Origin: Pictodentalium vernedei
Lineage: Eukaryota > Mollusca > Scaphopoda > Dentaliida > Dentaliidae
DNA length: 64,000 nt
NCBI GenBank assembly: GCA_031216915.1
Contig: CM062289.1
Span: 254,195,113 to 254,259,112 of the forward strand
Direction: 5' to 3'
Positions 34,473 through 45,800 of the stretch are shown here, piece after piece; position 1 is the first letter of the stretch, and the number at the start of each line of letters is the position of its first letter. The translations under genes and the position numbers were made by a program. The notes beneath the pieces were generated by a model that had not been told where the DNA came from, did no database searches, and saw only the letters and a list, made by a program, of their open reading frames with translations.

Positions 34473-37005
34473 TAGCTCACCTGACTGAAAGTCAGGGTGA
34501 GCTATTCTGATCACTTTTCGTCCGTCGTGAAGGTGGTGTTTGGGCTTTTTCTCCCAAACCACTGGCCGCATATTAATGAAATTTCATGTGAGAAGGGGTT
34601 GTGTCTGCAGACTTTGATTTTTTGTCAAATTAGGTTTCGGCTCACATTGAGTAGAGGGATGGGGCAAAAATGCTCCAATTCTTAAAAAATCTTCTTCTCA
34701 AGAACCAGCAATAGCAGAGACTTAATATTTGGTATGCAGCTTCCTTTTGAGGTGTAGATTCAAGTTTGTTCAAGAGAAGATAGAGGGGCTACATTTGACG
34801 ATGTTAAAGGAGGGGCCAAAATTTTGGCCCCACCCCAAATTTCTATTTTCCAAACCGCGAGGCCGATTTGAACCAAATTTTTCATGAGTGCTTATTGGGT
34901 CATAAGTACCTAATTTATGCCGAAATTTTTTTCCCCATTGCCCCGTGGGAACCACAGGAGCTAAAAATAGAAAAAAATGAAAATGCCCATATCTCCAAAA
35001 CTACACGGCACTGAGAATTCTTATTTGTTGTGAAGCTTCCTTAGGACCAACAGAATGGAATGATAAAAAAAAATTGCCATCGGTTTTATGATGGGGTAGT
35101 TTTTGGGGACTTTGAAAAAGTGCTGAGTGAGCATTTTTTAACACTGTGGGTAATGGGAAAAACATAAGACTACTTTTCTCCGAAAGCACTGCTCGAAAAG
35201 CTTTAAAATTTCACATATAACATCTTTGGAAGATTGTTTCACATGTTTATTGAAATCAATTGCCTGGGTGGATATTTGGGCTCTATATGGGAGCCGAAAT
35301 GTTTAAATTAGTGCAGTATGAGGAGTATTTTTGAAAAATCTTCTTCAGATCTAGCAATAAGAATGTTTTGATATTTGGTATGCAGCATCCTTAGTGGGGT
35401 GAGATTCAAGTTTGTTGAAGCCAAATCCCTGGGTTCATATTTAGGCTGAAAATTTGGGGTCCCGTTGCGGACTTCGAAATTTTGGACCAAAATCCGAAAA
35501 AAATTTTTTTTTGTTTTCTGCCTTTCGGTCAATTTTAAGACAAAAAAAATTTTTTTTTTTCCCCTGAAAATTTGGGGTGCGGGTGGGACTTAGAAAATTT
35601 TGGACCAAAATCCAAAATTTTTGTTTGTTTGTTTTTTCTGCGTTTCGGTCAATTTTAAGACAAAAAAAAAAAAAAAATTTTCCCCTGAAAATTTGGGGTG
35701 CAGGTGGGACTTACAAAATTTTGGACCAAAATCCGAAAAAAAAAATTTTTTTGTTTTTTCTGCGTTTTGGTCAATTTTAAGACAAAAAAAAAATTTTTTT
35801 TTTTTACCCTGAAAATTTGGGGTCCGGGTGGGACTTCGAAAATTTTGGACCAAAATCCCAAAAAAAATTTTTTTTTGTTTTTTATGCATTTCTGTCAATT
35901 TTAAGACAAAAAAAAATTTTTTTTTTTACCCTGAAAATTTGGGGTCCAGGTGGGACTTAGAAAATTTTGGACCAAAATCCGAAAAAAATTTTTTTTGTTT
36001 TTTATGCATTTCTGTCAATTTTAAGACAAAAAAAAAAAAAAAAATTTTTCCCCTGAAAATGTTGGGTCCGGGTGGGACTTGGAAAATTTTGTACGAAAAT
36101 CCGAAAAAAATTTTTCTTTGTTTTTTATGCATTTCTGTCAATTTTAAGACAAAAAAATTTTTTTTTTTCCCCTGAAAATTTGGGGTCCGGGTGGGACTTA
36201 CAAAATTTTGGACCAAAATCCGAAAAAAAATTTTTTTGTTTTTTATGCATTTCTGTCAATTTTAAGACAAAAAAAAAAAAAAAAATTTTTCCCCTGAAAA
36301 TGTTGGGTCCGGGTGGGACTTAGAAAATTTTGGCCGAAAATCCGAAAAAAAATTTTTTTGTTTTTTATGCGTTTCTGTCAATTCTAAGACAAAAAGAATT
36401 TTTTTTTTTTACACCGAAAATTTTGGGTCCAGGTGGGACTTCGAAAATTTTGGACCAAAATCCGGAAATTTTTGTTTTTGTTTTTTATGCATTTCGGTCA
36501 GTTTTAAGACAAAAAAAAAAATTTTTTTTTACCCTGAATATTTGGGGTCTGGGTGGGACTTCGAAAATTTTGGACCAAAATCCATAATTTTTTTTTTTTT
36601 TGTTTTTTATGCGTTTCTGTCAATTTTAAGGCGAAAAAAACATTTTTTTTTTACACCAAAAATTTGGGGTCCGGGTGGGACTTAGAAAATTTTGGACCAA
36701 AATCCGGAAATTAGTTTTAGCGTTTTTTATGAGTTTTAAGAAGAAGAAAAAAATTTAGGCTGAAAGTATTTTGTTTGGGAAAAAAATCTGTTTTTTATGT
36801 GTTTATCTCAATTTTGGGGCGTTAAAGTGCAGGAACTGAAAATAGAAGGAAAATCCTGTGTATTGTGTGGGCACAATCGCTTCATCTAGTTGGTATATGC
36901 TTTTCTTAGGAGGGGCGTATGCAGCTTATTCAAGTCAAGTCCCTGGTTTGATATTTAGACTACCATGTCAGGTGAGCGCCCTCAGGCCCCCTGGGGCCTC
37001 TTGTT
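34473..37005 (+). mobile_element. Alpha-3: minisatellite element inserted in DIRS-A ORF1
   Basis: Head TAGCTCACCTGACTGAAAGT pairs with CAGGGTGAGCTA. The tail is TGTCAGGTGAGCG, AGGCCCCCTGGGGCCT and CTTGT at 37005. Internal order equals alpha-2, but the 118-bp unit is amplified. No target duplication is visible, as expected for Helitron-like T-T insertion. Confidence 0.78.
35445..36745 (+). repeat. Tandem array, about 11 units of about 118-122 bp
   Basis: Each unit has TGAAAATTTGGGGTCCGGGT, GGGACTTAGAAAATTTTGGA, CCAAAATCCGAAAAAA, TTTTTTATGCATTTCTGTCA and ATTTTAAGACAAAAAA. Variable A/T homopolymers cause small length differences. Overlapping frames on both strands (Phe/Lys-rich) are artefacts. 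Confidence 0.93.
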
Positions 37006-37378
37006 CAATGTCCGCTTGGATGTGATCGAATCTACAATTGATTCTAGTTGGGCAGTTTTGGACGCTATGTCTTACACAGATTATATCACCAGGGCTTTGG
37101 ACCATCATCTTGTTGGGAAAGAATTTGACGATATTAATGCGTCTCTCAGAGTTCTTCCAAGGGCAGTTATGTATGCCACACATCATTCTGCCCTTACAGT
37201 GGCAAATATGGAATTGATAAGACATGATGGAGCCTTGTTATCTTCCTTGAATGGCGTTCGGGTGAAGAGCTCTCTTAGAGTCGCTCCGGTTTCTGGACAT
37301 ACATTGTTTGATGACAAGTTGTCCTTAGTGTACGATGAAGCTACCATCACTCTTTTGCTGAGGTCAGCTACCCAGTAG
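37006..37378 (+). pseudogene. DIRS-A ORF1, 3' half
   Basis: Continues ORF1 after alpha-3. The open stretch gives FDDINASLRVLPRAVMYAT, NMELIRHDGALLSSL, VKSSLRVAPVSGHTLFDDKL and then a stop at 37376. The same residues, decayed, occur in DIRS-C (MELVRHDAALATS, VKNSLRVAPVSGEFSS near 58617-58730), and a related block occurs in DIRS-B (HACNTANLELVRRDAVLD at about 50910-50945). This conserved block marks the C-terminal part of ORF1 in these elements. Bases 37379-37578 continue in other frames with a Ser/Arg/Gly-rich tail, typical of the nucleic-acid-binding end. Confidence 0.72.
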
Positions 37379-37578
37379 CAGTCATATGCTGGACGTGGTA
37401 GGCGAGGGGCTCCAGTTCGCAGTCAGCGAAGAAAACCTCCTCGCAGGGTTCTAATAAGCCCTCGTTCAACTATTCAGGGAACTGTCAGTACAGCGACTCA
37501 GGAAAGGGGCGTAAGTCTTACAAAGACTATAAGTCAGACACCCCTAGGCCGACGGCACGAGGTGGTTCTCGGGAGGAC

Positions 37579-39430
37579 GTGGTTTCTCCGGATGAAGGCC
37601 TCGCAGGTCATACAGGTAATGGTCTAAACCTCTATTGCTCTCCAGTTGGCAGAAGATTGTCAAACTTTGCGAGAAACTGGACGGATATAACAGAAGATCA
37701 GTGGGTCAGAAATGTAGTCAGAACGGGACTTCGACTATCATTCCGATCAAAGCCCCCACTTACAAGAAGTCCACGTTGGACAGTTTTTCCGGCAAATCCT
37801 TCAAAAAAGGAATCTCTTCTTGCAGAAGTTCAATCTCTCCTGCTAAAAGAAGCAATAGAGGTCATAGAAAATCCCAACTCACTGGGATTTTACAATCACC
37901 TGTTTCTTGTGCCAAAGCCAGATGGCTCGTTCGACCAGTCATAGACTTGAGCTGGATAAACAAACTGATTATTGCTCCAAAGTTCTATATGGAAACTATT
38001 CGATTGGTAAAAGTGAGCATTCGAGTGAATGACTTTGCAGCAAGCATAGATCTAAAGGACGCATACTTTCACGTCATGGTTCATCCGGCTTTCAGAAAGT
38101 ACCTGCGCTTTGCTGTTCAAGGGAAGGTTTATCAGTTCAGAGCGATGTGTTTCGGTCGGAACCTGGCACCTTGGGCATTCACTCAGATAATGAACTCCGT
38201 AATGTCATACTTCCGAGCTCATTCAGTTGTGGTAACGTCGGCTTATCTGGATGACATTATTCAGATTATATGGTGACAAAGATGCACTTCAGAATGATGC
38301 GCAGAGTCTGCTTCATTTATTCCGACGTCTCAGTTTCATAGTAAACAAAAAGAAGTCGGATTTAGCTCCATCCAAGTCATTCATTCACTTGGGAATGAGC
38401 TTCAGGATCAACGAATCTGGTTCGCCTTCCAATAACCCAAGCGAAATTGGTCAGTTGCTATGCTCGCTTCTGTCTAAACTCTCCAACAGTATCGACGAGA
38501 GAGTTCATGCGACTAATGGGTCTGTGCTGGCCAGCGGCGGATTTGATTCTGTTGGGTCGCTTATGCATGCGTCCTCTCCAGATATTCTTTACTCAGAACT
38601 GGAGTGTCAAGACGCATTCGCTAAAAGACCAGATTATTTTAACAGATCTGATAAAACAAAAGGTTCAGATTTGGGCGGATCTCGAGTGGTTAACTCAAGG
38701 AGTTCTGCCTCAAGTACTGGATCCGGTCTTTACTAGTATGACAGATGCGTGTCTGACAGGTTGGGGTGCATCCCTGATTCCTGCAGACCTGAAGACCTTT
38801 GGGACTCTCTCTTCCTGGAAAAGCACATAAACATCAAAGAGATGATGTCTACTTGGCTTGCACTGAAGCACTGGATTGCTCACGTAGTCAATGTCCATGT
38901 GCAGATTCTGTCGGAAAATTCAACAGTGGTGGCATATCTCAGAAACCAAGGCAGCACTCATTCAATTCCTCTATGCGAATTGATGGAGAAGAGATTCTCC
39001 TTTTTGCTCTGAGTCGTCACGTTCATCTCTCAGTCCGTCATATTCCAGGTTGTCTGAACGTAATAGCAGACTCGCTCACAAGGAAAGGTCGCCTGTTGCC
39101 ATCGGAGTGGACTTTCAACAAACGAATATTCTGGCAGATTTGCTACCAGTGGGATCGTCCCATGATAGATCTCTTTGCCACGAACCTAAACAATCAGCTA
39201 CCAACGTTCATGTCGCCTTTTCCGGATCATCGAGCATATGCAGTAGACGCTCTGTCGATCTCATGGGACGGAATAATAGAATATGCATATCCTCCAACTC
39301 CTCTGATTCAACAGATTCTGTTAAAAATCAAACAGTCTCATTGCAAAATCTTGCTGGTAGCACCTCTGTCATCTCAGAAACCCTGGATGCTTCCCCGGAA
39401 GCTTCCTTCTCACAGGGATCTTCTGTAGGG
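37579..39430 (+). pseudogene. DIRS-A reverse transcriptase and RNase H, broken
   Basis: Pol-like region of a DIRS element. RT: FYNHLFLVPKPDGS (37880-37925), then in another frame RPVIDLSWINKLIIAPKFYM, ASIDLKDAYFHVMVHPAFRK, FGRNLAPWAFTQIMN and the active-site YLDD at 38244-38255. The frame shifts again to SFIVNKKKSDLAPSKSFIHL. RNase H: MTDACLTGWGASL with the first Asp at 38744-38746, HINIKEMMSTWLALKHW (Glu), then LSENSTVVAYLRN, where the usual SDN reads SEN, and HIPGCLNVIADSLTRKGRL. The segment PMIDLFATNLNNQLPTFM, typical of DIRS pol C-termini, follows. At least five frameshifts. Confidence 0.85.
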
Positions 39431-39559
39431 GAAGTCCCACACACTGCATCACAACCCGGAAGGTCTCAACCTTCACATATTTCCATTGGGCGGTCCTTTT
39501 TACACAGGAAGCAGTTTACAGGATGAGCAGTGGACGCAGTTTCTAACTATAGGAGGACC

Positions 39560-40492
39560 TCCTATTCGCTGAATTACACAGTGAAGTGGAAGGTTTTCTT
39601 TTGTTGATGTACAGACCAGTCGATGGATATCTATAATCCATCTATTCCGCAGATTGCCAATTTTCTGATCTACCTGTTTGACATACTCAAACTGCAGCCT
39701 GTTACCATTAAGGGCTCTAGGTGTATGTTATCAGACACATATTTTCATGATAACTTGAATATTGGATTAGATCCTTCTTTATCCAAGCTAGTTAGAAATT
39801 TCTCTATCAATAGACCTAGAACCCTCAGATTAATTCCTATGTGGAATTTGGCTTGGGTTCTTTTGAAGCTTCAAGAAGCTCCTTTTGAGCCGTTAGATGA
39901 TGTAGAATTTAAATTTCTGACTTATAAAACGGCATTTCTCTTAGCCTTTGCTTCTGCCAAAAGAGTTAATGAACTCCATGGTTTATCTGTTGAAGATTCC
40001 CATTACTGTAATGTGGGTAGTACTATTGCTCTTACTACAGAAGTGGGATTCTTGGCTAAGAATCAGATTCCGGATAAGTGGCCTGTTGTCATTAAGGCCT
40101 TACCGTCCTCGGACAACCATGGACCACTGTGTGTCCAATGAGAGCGATGCGCATATATAAACGTCGATCTAGCTTCATTAGAAAAGGAAGAAAGAGGTTT
40201 TTCCTTTCACTTATTCCTAACAGAACAGAACCTAGATGGATTCAGTTGGCAGTAAGAATCGCTTACGAGAACGGATCAACATTCTGTCAATAAGATTTCA
40301 GCGCATGAGGTTAGGGCACTGTCTTCTTCTTGGGCTTATTCAAATAGTATTGCTATTACTGATTTAATGAAGGCAACTAACTGGATGCATCCGTCTTCAT
40401 TTACAAAATTCTATCTTAGAAATTTAGAGTCTGCCTCTGGCGACCTGAGGTCCTTGGGTCCTCTTTCTGTCGCACAGAAAGTTGTCCATTAA
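39560..40492 (+). pseudogene. DIRS-A tyrosine recombinase (YR), broken
   Basis: Integrase-like enzyme that would insert the circular DNA copy. The N-terminal core-binding part includes IPQIANFLIYLFDILKLQ and SKLVRNFSINRPR. The catalytic domain starts FLTYKTAFLLAFASAKRVNE, with the first catalytic Arg in AKRVNEL. After a stop and frameshift: SFIRKGRKRFFLSLIPNRTE, the H-x-x-R box HEVR (40304-40315), and FYLRN with the catalytic Tyr codon at 40412-40414. The stop is TAA at 40490-40492. All four signature positions are present but not in one frame. Confidence 0.82.
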
Positions 40493-40559
40493 TAATACAT
40501 CTCAGTGATGTCTTAGGCAGTCTGCACGAGCAATGGCGTCGTTCTGCTGCCCTCTTCGT

Positions 40560-40685
40560 TCTGAGGAATTTTCCTTCAGAACAAGGGGAATGGGGGGGGG
40601 GGGGGGTTCCCTTTATATCATCTGACTTTATAGTGAAAAGCAAGGGAATACCTCCTCCAGTGACAGTAGTCCAGCATCAGTGCTG
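40560..40685 (+). repeat. DIRS-A 3' UTR poly(G) run and hairpin
   Basis: ACAAGGGGAAT is followed by 15 G (40592-40606) and TTCCCTTTATATCATCTGAC. GGTTCCCTT can pair with AAGCAAGGGAATACC about 40 bases on. DIRS-C has the same arrangement at 61135-61207. Confidence 0.6.
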
Positions 40686-41088
40686 GGTGGTTTTAATGTG
40701 TAGCTCGGTGTGAAGCAACTATTATGTCTCATTATGTATTGTTTTTAAAGTGTATCTCAGTGTGAAGCATTTGTATATGTTACGTGACATATGAGCGTTA
40801 ATATACAATCCTCGACACTTTTAAGTGAGTATAAGGTGTCTCATTCACTGGACTTCCTTATAATTGGCTTCCTTCACCGAATTAGCATAAAGGGTTATGC
40901 TGGCATTAAATGGACAATTTATTATGTATTACTCCTATATATGTTGGGTGTTATGTCATTCTCTTTTTTTATTGGGAAAAAGAGAAAGACATGAGTAATT
41001 CCTATGACTTCTCCTATTCTCCTGTAGGAGCTATTTTTTATTATGGAGTAATTGAGATACTACAGTCATCTTAGTCCTAGGCCCTCCA

Positions 41089-41503
41089 GCCTTTTTACGA
41101 TTCAGCTAAGTCTGGGCCATGGGTTTTAGTATAAAAATATGATAAATTTAATGTAATTTGTATATTTTTTATACTTACCAATGGTCCAGACGGGGATGGC
41201 CCTCCCATGAGTGGGCACTCATACCTCCCTGCTGATAGATATGTATAACATTTAGCAGGCATAGCTAGGGAGAATGATGTTGGTGCCAATTTTGGTCACT
41301 TCCTGGTTACTGCACATGCGCAGTAAGCAAAAGTATGGAGGACCAGTTAGGACTTTTCTTTTTCCGTTTTGTATGCAAATTTTGGGGATTGGGAGGTTCA
41401 AACTTTGTGTTTGGCCCTGGAAATTAATGAGTTTGCACCAGCTAAGTCTGAGCCATTGGTAAGCATAAAAAAAATATACAAATTACTTTAAATTTATCAT
41501 TTT
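41089..41503. repeat. DIRS-A internal complementary region and right ITR
   Basis: 41115-41190 holds both element ends in inverted, abutting form (TTTTAGTATAAAAATATGAT, then TATATTTTTTATACTTACC). The right ITR 41300-41470 is the complement of the left ITR and holds TGCACATGCGCA at 41311-41322. The ICR is used in DIRS replication to close the circle (established model). Confidence 0.78.
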
Positions 41504-41924
41504 CCTTTAAAATCAAACCTCAGATTTATATATTGGCCAGAGTTTAAGCCCTTAAGGGTCTAGTCCCAATTTTTGTGAGTTTCTTATGTGCACATAAAAC
41601 ACTGTTCCCTGCATGCATGGTTTGGGTATTCTTTCTGTGGGCACTAATAGTACCATAGCAGTGGTTTCTAGGGAAGTCTTGGAAGTCTTCTTAGGCAACC
41701 AAGACTTCACTGGACCTACTGCTAAGATGCACACTTACCTTACTCTGAGAGAGCAGAAGAGAAGGAGAATTCTCCAGTCCTTTAAGGGCAATTTCAAAAT
41801 CTGTGACGAGAATCAAATGAGCATTTTGCAAGAATCAAAGTTGATTCTCATTATTTTCTGTGCGAGGATCATTTGTGAGAATCGATTCTGATTCGTGTAT
41901 GAATTTTAAGCCATGCAGTGCAAA

Positions 41925-42767
41925 AATCCATTCAGTTTACAAGGGGAAAATTGGTTTAAAGTGCCCAAGTCTGTCAGTCTGTCAGTCTGTCTGTCACACT
42001 TTAGTTTTCCGGAGTTTTTTTGGAAATGCTTCAACGGAATGATTTCATTTTTGGTAAGCTACTATAGAACAATGACTTACAGATCAAGTTTGAGTTTCAT
42101 GCTGATTGCATTATTCTTGTGTGAGTTACGGCCCTTGGAAATATGGAAAAGCACCAAAATATCAGTTTTCCGGAGTTTTTTTGGAAACGCTTCAACAGAA
42201 TGATTTCATTTTTTGTAAACTACTATAGAACGATGACTTACAGATCAAGTTTGAGTTTCATGCTGATTGCATTATTCCTGTGCGAGTTACGGCCCTTGGA
42301 AATATGGAAAAGCACCAAAATATCAGTTTTCCGGACTTTTTTTTGGAAACGCTTCAACGGAATGATTTCATTTTTGGTAACCTACTATAGAACGATGACT
42401 TACAGATCAAGTTTCATTTGCGCTCTGTCCATCCATCAGTCTGTCAGTCAGTCTGTCAGTCATGCTTTAGTTTTCCAGACTTTTTTTGGAAATGCTTCAA
42501 CCGAATGATTTCATTCTTGATAACCTACTATAGAATGATGACTTACAGATCAGGTTTGAGATTCATGCTGATTGCATTATTCTTGTGTGAGTTATGGCCC
42601 TTGGAAATATGGAAAAGCGCCAAAATATCAGTTTTCTGGACTTTTTTTGGAAATGCTTCAACGGAATTCATGCTGATCACATCTAGGTTATAACATTTGT
42701 ATAATTATTAATGCTCATTAGTCCAGTAGGGGACATTGTATTGCTTCAGCGATACGTGCGCTCTTGT

Positions 42768-42768
<1 letters not shown>
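41925..42768 (+). mobile_element. Delta: minisatellite element
   Basis: A (CTGTCAGT)n-like head zone (41968-41996) is followed by about four to five units of about 166 bp with TTTTCCGGAGTTTTTTTGGA, CTTCAACGGAATGATTTCAT, CTATAGAACGATGACTTACA and GAGTTACGGCCCTTGGAAAT. The 3' end is AGTAGGGGACATTGTATTGC, then GATACGTGCGCTCTTGTT, sharing CTCTTGTT with alpha and beta. Plus-strand frames here are repeat artefacts. The 5' boundary is not sharp. Confidence 0.65.
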
Positions 42769-42802
<34 letters not shown>

Positions 42803-42966
42803 TTGACATGCAGCACACCTTAGCACATGGCACCACTGTGCCCCACAATAGCAATCAGGATTAAGTGCCTTTCCCAAGGACACAACACGGTTACCCCTGG
42901 CGGGGAACGACCCAAGGACTATTCAGTTTGAAGTCCAATACCGTAACCACTGAGCCACCTCACTGC
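42769..42966 (-). mobile_element. SINE, internally shortened
   Basis: The reverse complement starts near GGCAGTGAGGTGGCTCAGTG and has CTTGGGAAAGGCACTTAATC, joined to a long (AAAT)n tail (42767-42804). The segment between AGGTGTGCTG and the tail is missing. Confidence 0.8.
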
Positions 42967-43375
42967 CTATGCAAGGAGTTAAATATGAAAGTAACATTAA
43001 GAGATGTTAACTGGTGGTGTGGTAAGTAGATATCAGTATTTAATTTCACATGTTGGACTAGTAGAAACTTGTGAATGCATTCAACAGATTTACAGCATAT
43101 TGTGGAGTAGTGCTTGTTCACAGTAGAAAACATGTTCTGTTTCACTTTAATATAGGACCTGGTAACCAGTGCCTGGGATGGAAGTTCTCCTCAGTGGGAA
43201 AAATACTTGTTGGCATAAATGATTGGATCAACTTTACTTTATACTTGTGTTGAGGCCATGATATAGTCATAGATACTGATCGAAAAGACCCATGAATAAA
43301 TAAATTCACTATATAAAATTGGCCATCAGCAACATGTAATCTCCTGTGGGTGAATGTTCATTGTAATGTTACAGT
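42967..43375. other. Unassigned sequence
   Basis: No gene or repeat recognised. Confidence 0.45.
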
Positions 43376-43605
43376 TTAACCTTGTACCTAACAAATCAAC
43401 AGCATTTGCCTGCATAATTTACAAACTTAAGTAGTTGAAAAAGAAATTTCAAAAAATTTTATGTGCCCCCCTCATTGGAATGTGCTTGTCATGCTTGTTC
43501 AAATGAAGGGGTGACATCATAGAGTTTTGTTGAAATTTTTTTTAAAAATTTGAAGAAAAAGAAAATTAAAATAACGAATTTTAATGTCCTGTGCATTGAA
43601 TAAAC
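43376..43605. mobile_element. Degraded piggyBac-like MITE
   Basis: Starts TTAACCTTGTACCTAACA. Central palindrome CCCCTCATTGGAATGTGCTT versus TTCAAATGAAGGGGTGACAT. The right end is eroded. 43606-43800 is AT-rich with nothing recognised. Confidence 0.6.
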
Positions 43606-43799
43606 TTCTTCACATTAGATAATTATGGTATTTCATTTTTGATACCAAGTTTTGTACATGTATTATAAAATGTATTATAAAACAACCATAATTTGATTGA
43701 ATACTGACTGAGTAGTGCTGAAATGCATGAACATTGGACCAATCAAATTAAATTAAAATTTTTATATAATATTTTTCGCAATACTCAGATAAGAATAAT

Positions 43800-44700
43800 A
43801 ATTCTTTGGCCTTAATCTGATTTGTCGTGGTGCTCTAAGAAAGAAGAATCCTTCATCAACTCGTCCTCCGCCAAGGTATTCCTCACGACTCTCTCTCCTA
43901 GTCTCCTAGCATTCTGTCACAAACTGTTTCATAATTTGCCCCGTTGGCACATAATCGATCTCCCAAACTATAATATTGACCCTTTCACTCATGTCATTCC
44001 TCATCGACTTCTCCCTCATGTTTTCATCCCATTTTTCTATTAGTTTCTCAAGGAATCTTGTTCTAATAGGCAAGTATTTATGCATTCTAAAATGAAATGT
44101 TCCATGGTCTCTATTACTCCAAAGTTGCACATTTGGCATTCTCTTTCCTCACCTTTCCTGATTCTCCCACACAACTCCAATGACTTGTATCACACCCTGA
44201 ACAACAATGACCTCCCAAACAATCCATCATGTTTGTCCTCAAAACCTAGCACTTCTTTTTTGTGTAATCCATCTGAAGAACTCTTGGCCCTAACTCCAAC
44301 TCGACAGTTTCTATTGTAATCCTCGAGCACCATTCCCCTGGTAAACCTGCTCCCCTGCTTCTGTCCCCTTCTAGATCTTCTGTCTCAATGGAGTATTTCA
44401 CCATTAACTCACTTCCCTGCTTTATCCATCCTGTCTGAATGTCAGATACATAATTATGTTTTACACCAACTGATGATTTGGAAGTTTACCAGGAAGTCAG
44501 GTAGCATAATTTTCCCATATCTATTCTAACTTTAACCAGTATTCACTCCAGTCCCCCCCCCCCCCCCCCCCCCCCCCCATGACCGCCTTCAGTATGGCTG
44601 CATAACTTGATCTGCTTGTTACCTTTATAAATTTGGAGAACATCTACAGTTTGGTAATCCAATCCTCTCTCAAATATTGTTTCAACAAATAACTTGTTAA
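43800..44700 (-). pseudogene. LINE-2 ORF2 C-terminus with CCHC knuckle
   Basis: On the minus strand the frame GEERECQMCNFGVIETMEHF followed by ILEC gives a C-x2-C...H-x4-C knuckle (44082-44138), as found at the C-terminus of many non-LTR retrotransposon proteins. It continues to about 43840 in a neighbouring frame (RTRFLEKLIEKWDENMR). Upstream, 44150-44700, the sense is recoverable only in pieces through stops and a 26-base poly(C) (44553-44578, G in the sense strand). It stops at 44700, where the hAT element begins. Confidence 0.75.
44553..44578. repeat. Poly(C) tract, 26 bases
   Basis: Uninterrupted C run inside LINE-2, hence poly(G) in the element's sense strand. Confidence 0.9.
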
Positions 44701-45800
44701 TAGAGCTGTTCGGTTGTGAAATTTTGCCTTGGTTTTGATGTCGGTTGTGATAAAGGAGTCAAGTCTCGGTTTCCATTTTTCTTTCTTCTTATTTAAACAA
44801 ATGGGAGACTTTGATATGGACCTGTGACGAGATGTATGTACAGTGTACATGGTGGTATACAGGACAAGCGACAACCCAAATAGTGTGGGTTCACTAACCT
44901 CCCATCCCCCCACATCCCACATCTTTTTGTGTTCGACTTGATTTGATATGCACATACAGCAGCTATCTGTAACTGTCAATCTTGAAGTGTTTCCTTTCCA
45001 TGCATATGATATCACACTTTTATTTGATTCTGAAAAGCCTTGGTCCTAGATTTTAGTCAAACAGATGATAATACATGTTCTAAATATCAGAATGGGAATT
45101 AAAGTCAGATGCAGCAGCAAATTTCATCCATTCGTTGACAGAGCAAAGTGTTAACAATGTAAACAGTGAGCAATGTAGCACAAATTACATGTAGAATGGA
45201 ATCAAACGATGACACTGGCCCAGTGTATACCGAAACTACCGGACCAGTACTGGTATACCTTATTACTGGGAAGTGGCAAAACGTTCAGTCTGCTTCCTGA
45301 CTGGTAGAGTGCTGGAAGTCCATATGGGAGCTTTAATCTGAAGTGCAGTTGCCATAACTTAAAGCCTTCATATTCTGTGGATGTGCTTCCTGTTATCTTT
45401 GAAGTGAAATTATTAAGTCTGTGTGGATTTGTCTTGTCACAATTTATGTGACAAGTCAGAGACAAATGAAAATATTTTGATGACCGAAAATAATTTAGCT
45501 CTCTACCAGTGAAAGCCGTCTTAACTTTCAAACACTTCAGATGTGCATAATCGACTCTGTGCCTTGATTCAACACTGTGTTTCAATTTTTAATAGTGTTT
45601 CCATATGCTGCTGTAATCTTTTCCTTATAGAGTTTACATGTGGCGTATTTGTCTTTTTAACTCGGTTTTTCCAAGTACATCTGCCCAGGACTTTTACCAT
45701 CCTTTACAGCATGTTATGTTTCATTATTGGTTGGCACAACATCCATAGCAATAACTGAGAATTAGATGAGAACTTTAAAGAAAATAGAAAGAACTGTTTT

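Larger units (their letters stand above)
31283..41503 (+). mobile_element. DIRS-A: DIRS-type YR retrotransposon
   Basis: DIRS elements carry an ORF1 (gag-like), RT-RNase H and a tyrosine recombinase (YR) between inverted terminal repeats (ITRs), plus an internal region complementary to both ends (ICR). They integrate as circles without target duplication. All parts are seen here. ITRs are 31290-31468 and 41300-41470. The ICR (about 41089-41290) has the two outer ends joined back to back around TTAGTATAAAAATATGATAA. The element is 10.2 kb, of which 695 bp (32313-33007) and 2.53 kb (34473-37005) are later insertions. Frameshifts in every ORF make it inactive. Same family as DIRS-C by ITR, leader (ACTCCCAAGCTTTATTGGC) and 3' UTR. 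Confidence 0.88.
31146..41920. mobile_element. hAT-like MITE split by DIRS-A (tentative)
   Basis: 31146-31220 (CACTGCTGGACTTAAAATCT, GATTCTCGTGATCTG) and 41800-41920 (GATTCTCATTATTTTC, TTTTAAGCCATGCAGTG) look like the two inverted ends of one element. Possible 8-bp duplications GAAAAATT (31138-31145) and CAAAAATC (41921-41928) agree at 6 of 8 positions. Without DIRS-A the element would be about 550 bp. Confidence 0.45.

Noticed and set aside
35577..36587. Overlapping Phe/Lys-rich frames on both strands
   Set aside because: They follow the 118-bp tandem unit and its A/T runs; the translation is periodic and has no domain.
45202..45585. Minus-strand 127-codon frame as a hAT transposase remnant
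   Set aside because: It lies inside the hAT-like element but shows no recognisable hAT catalytic or dimerisation motif.
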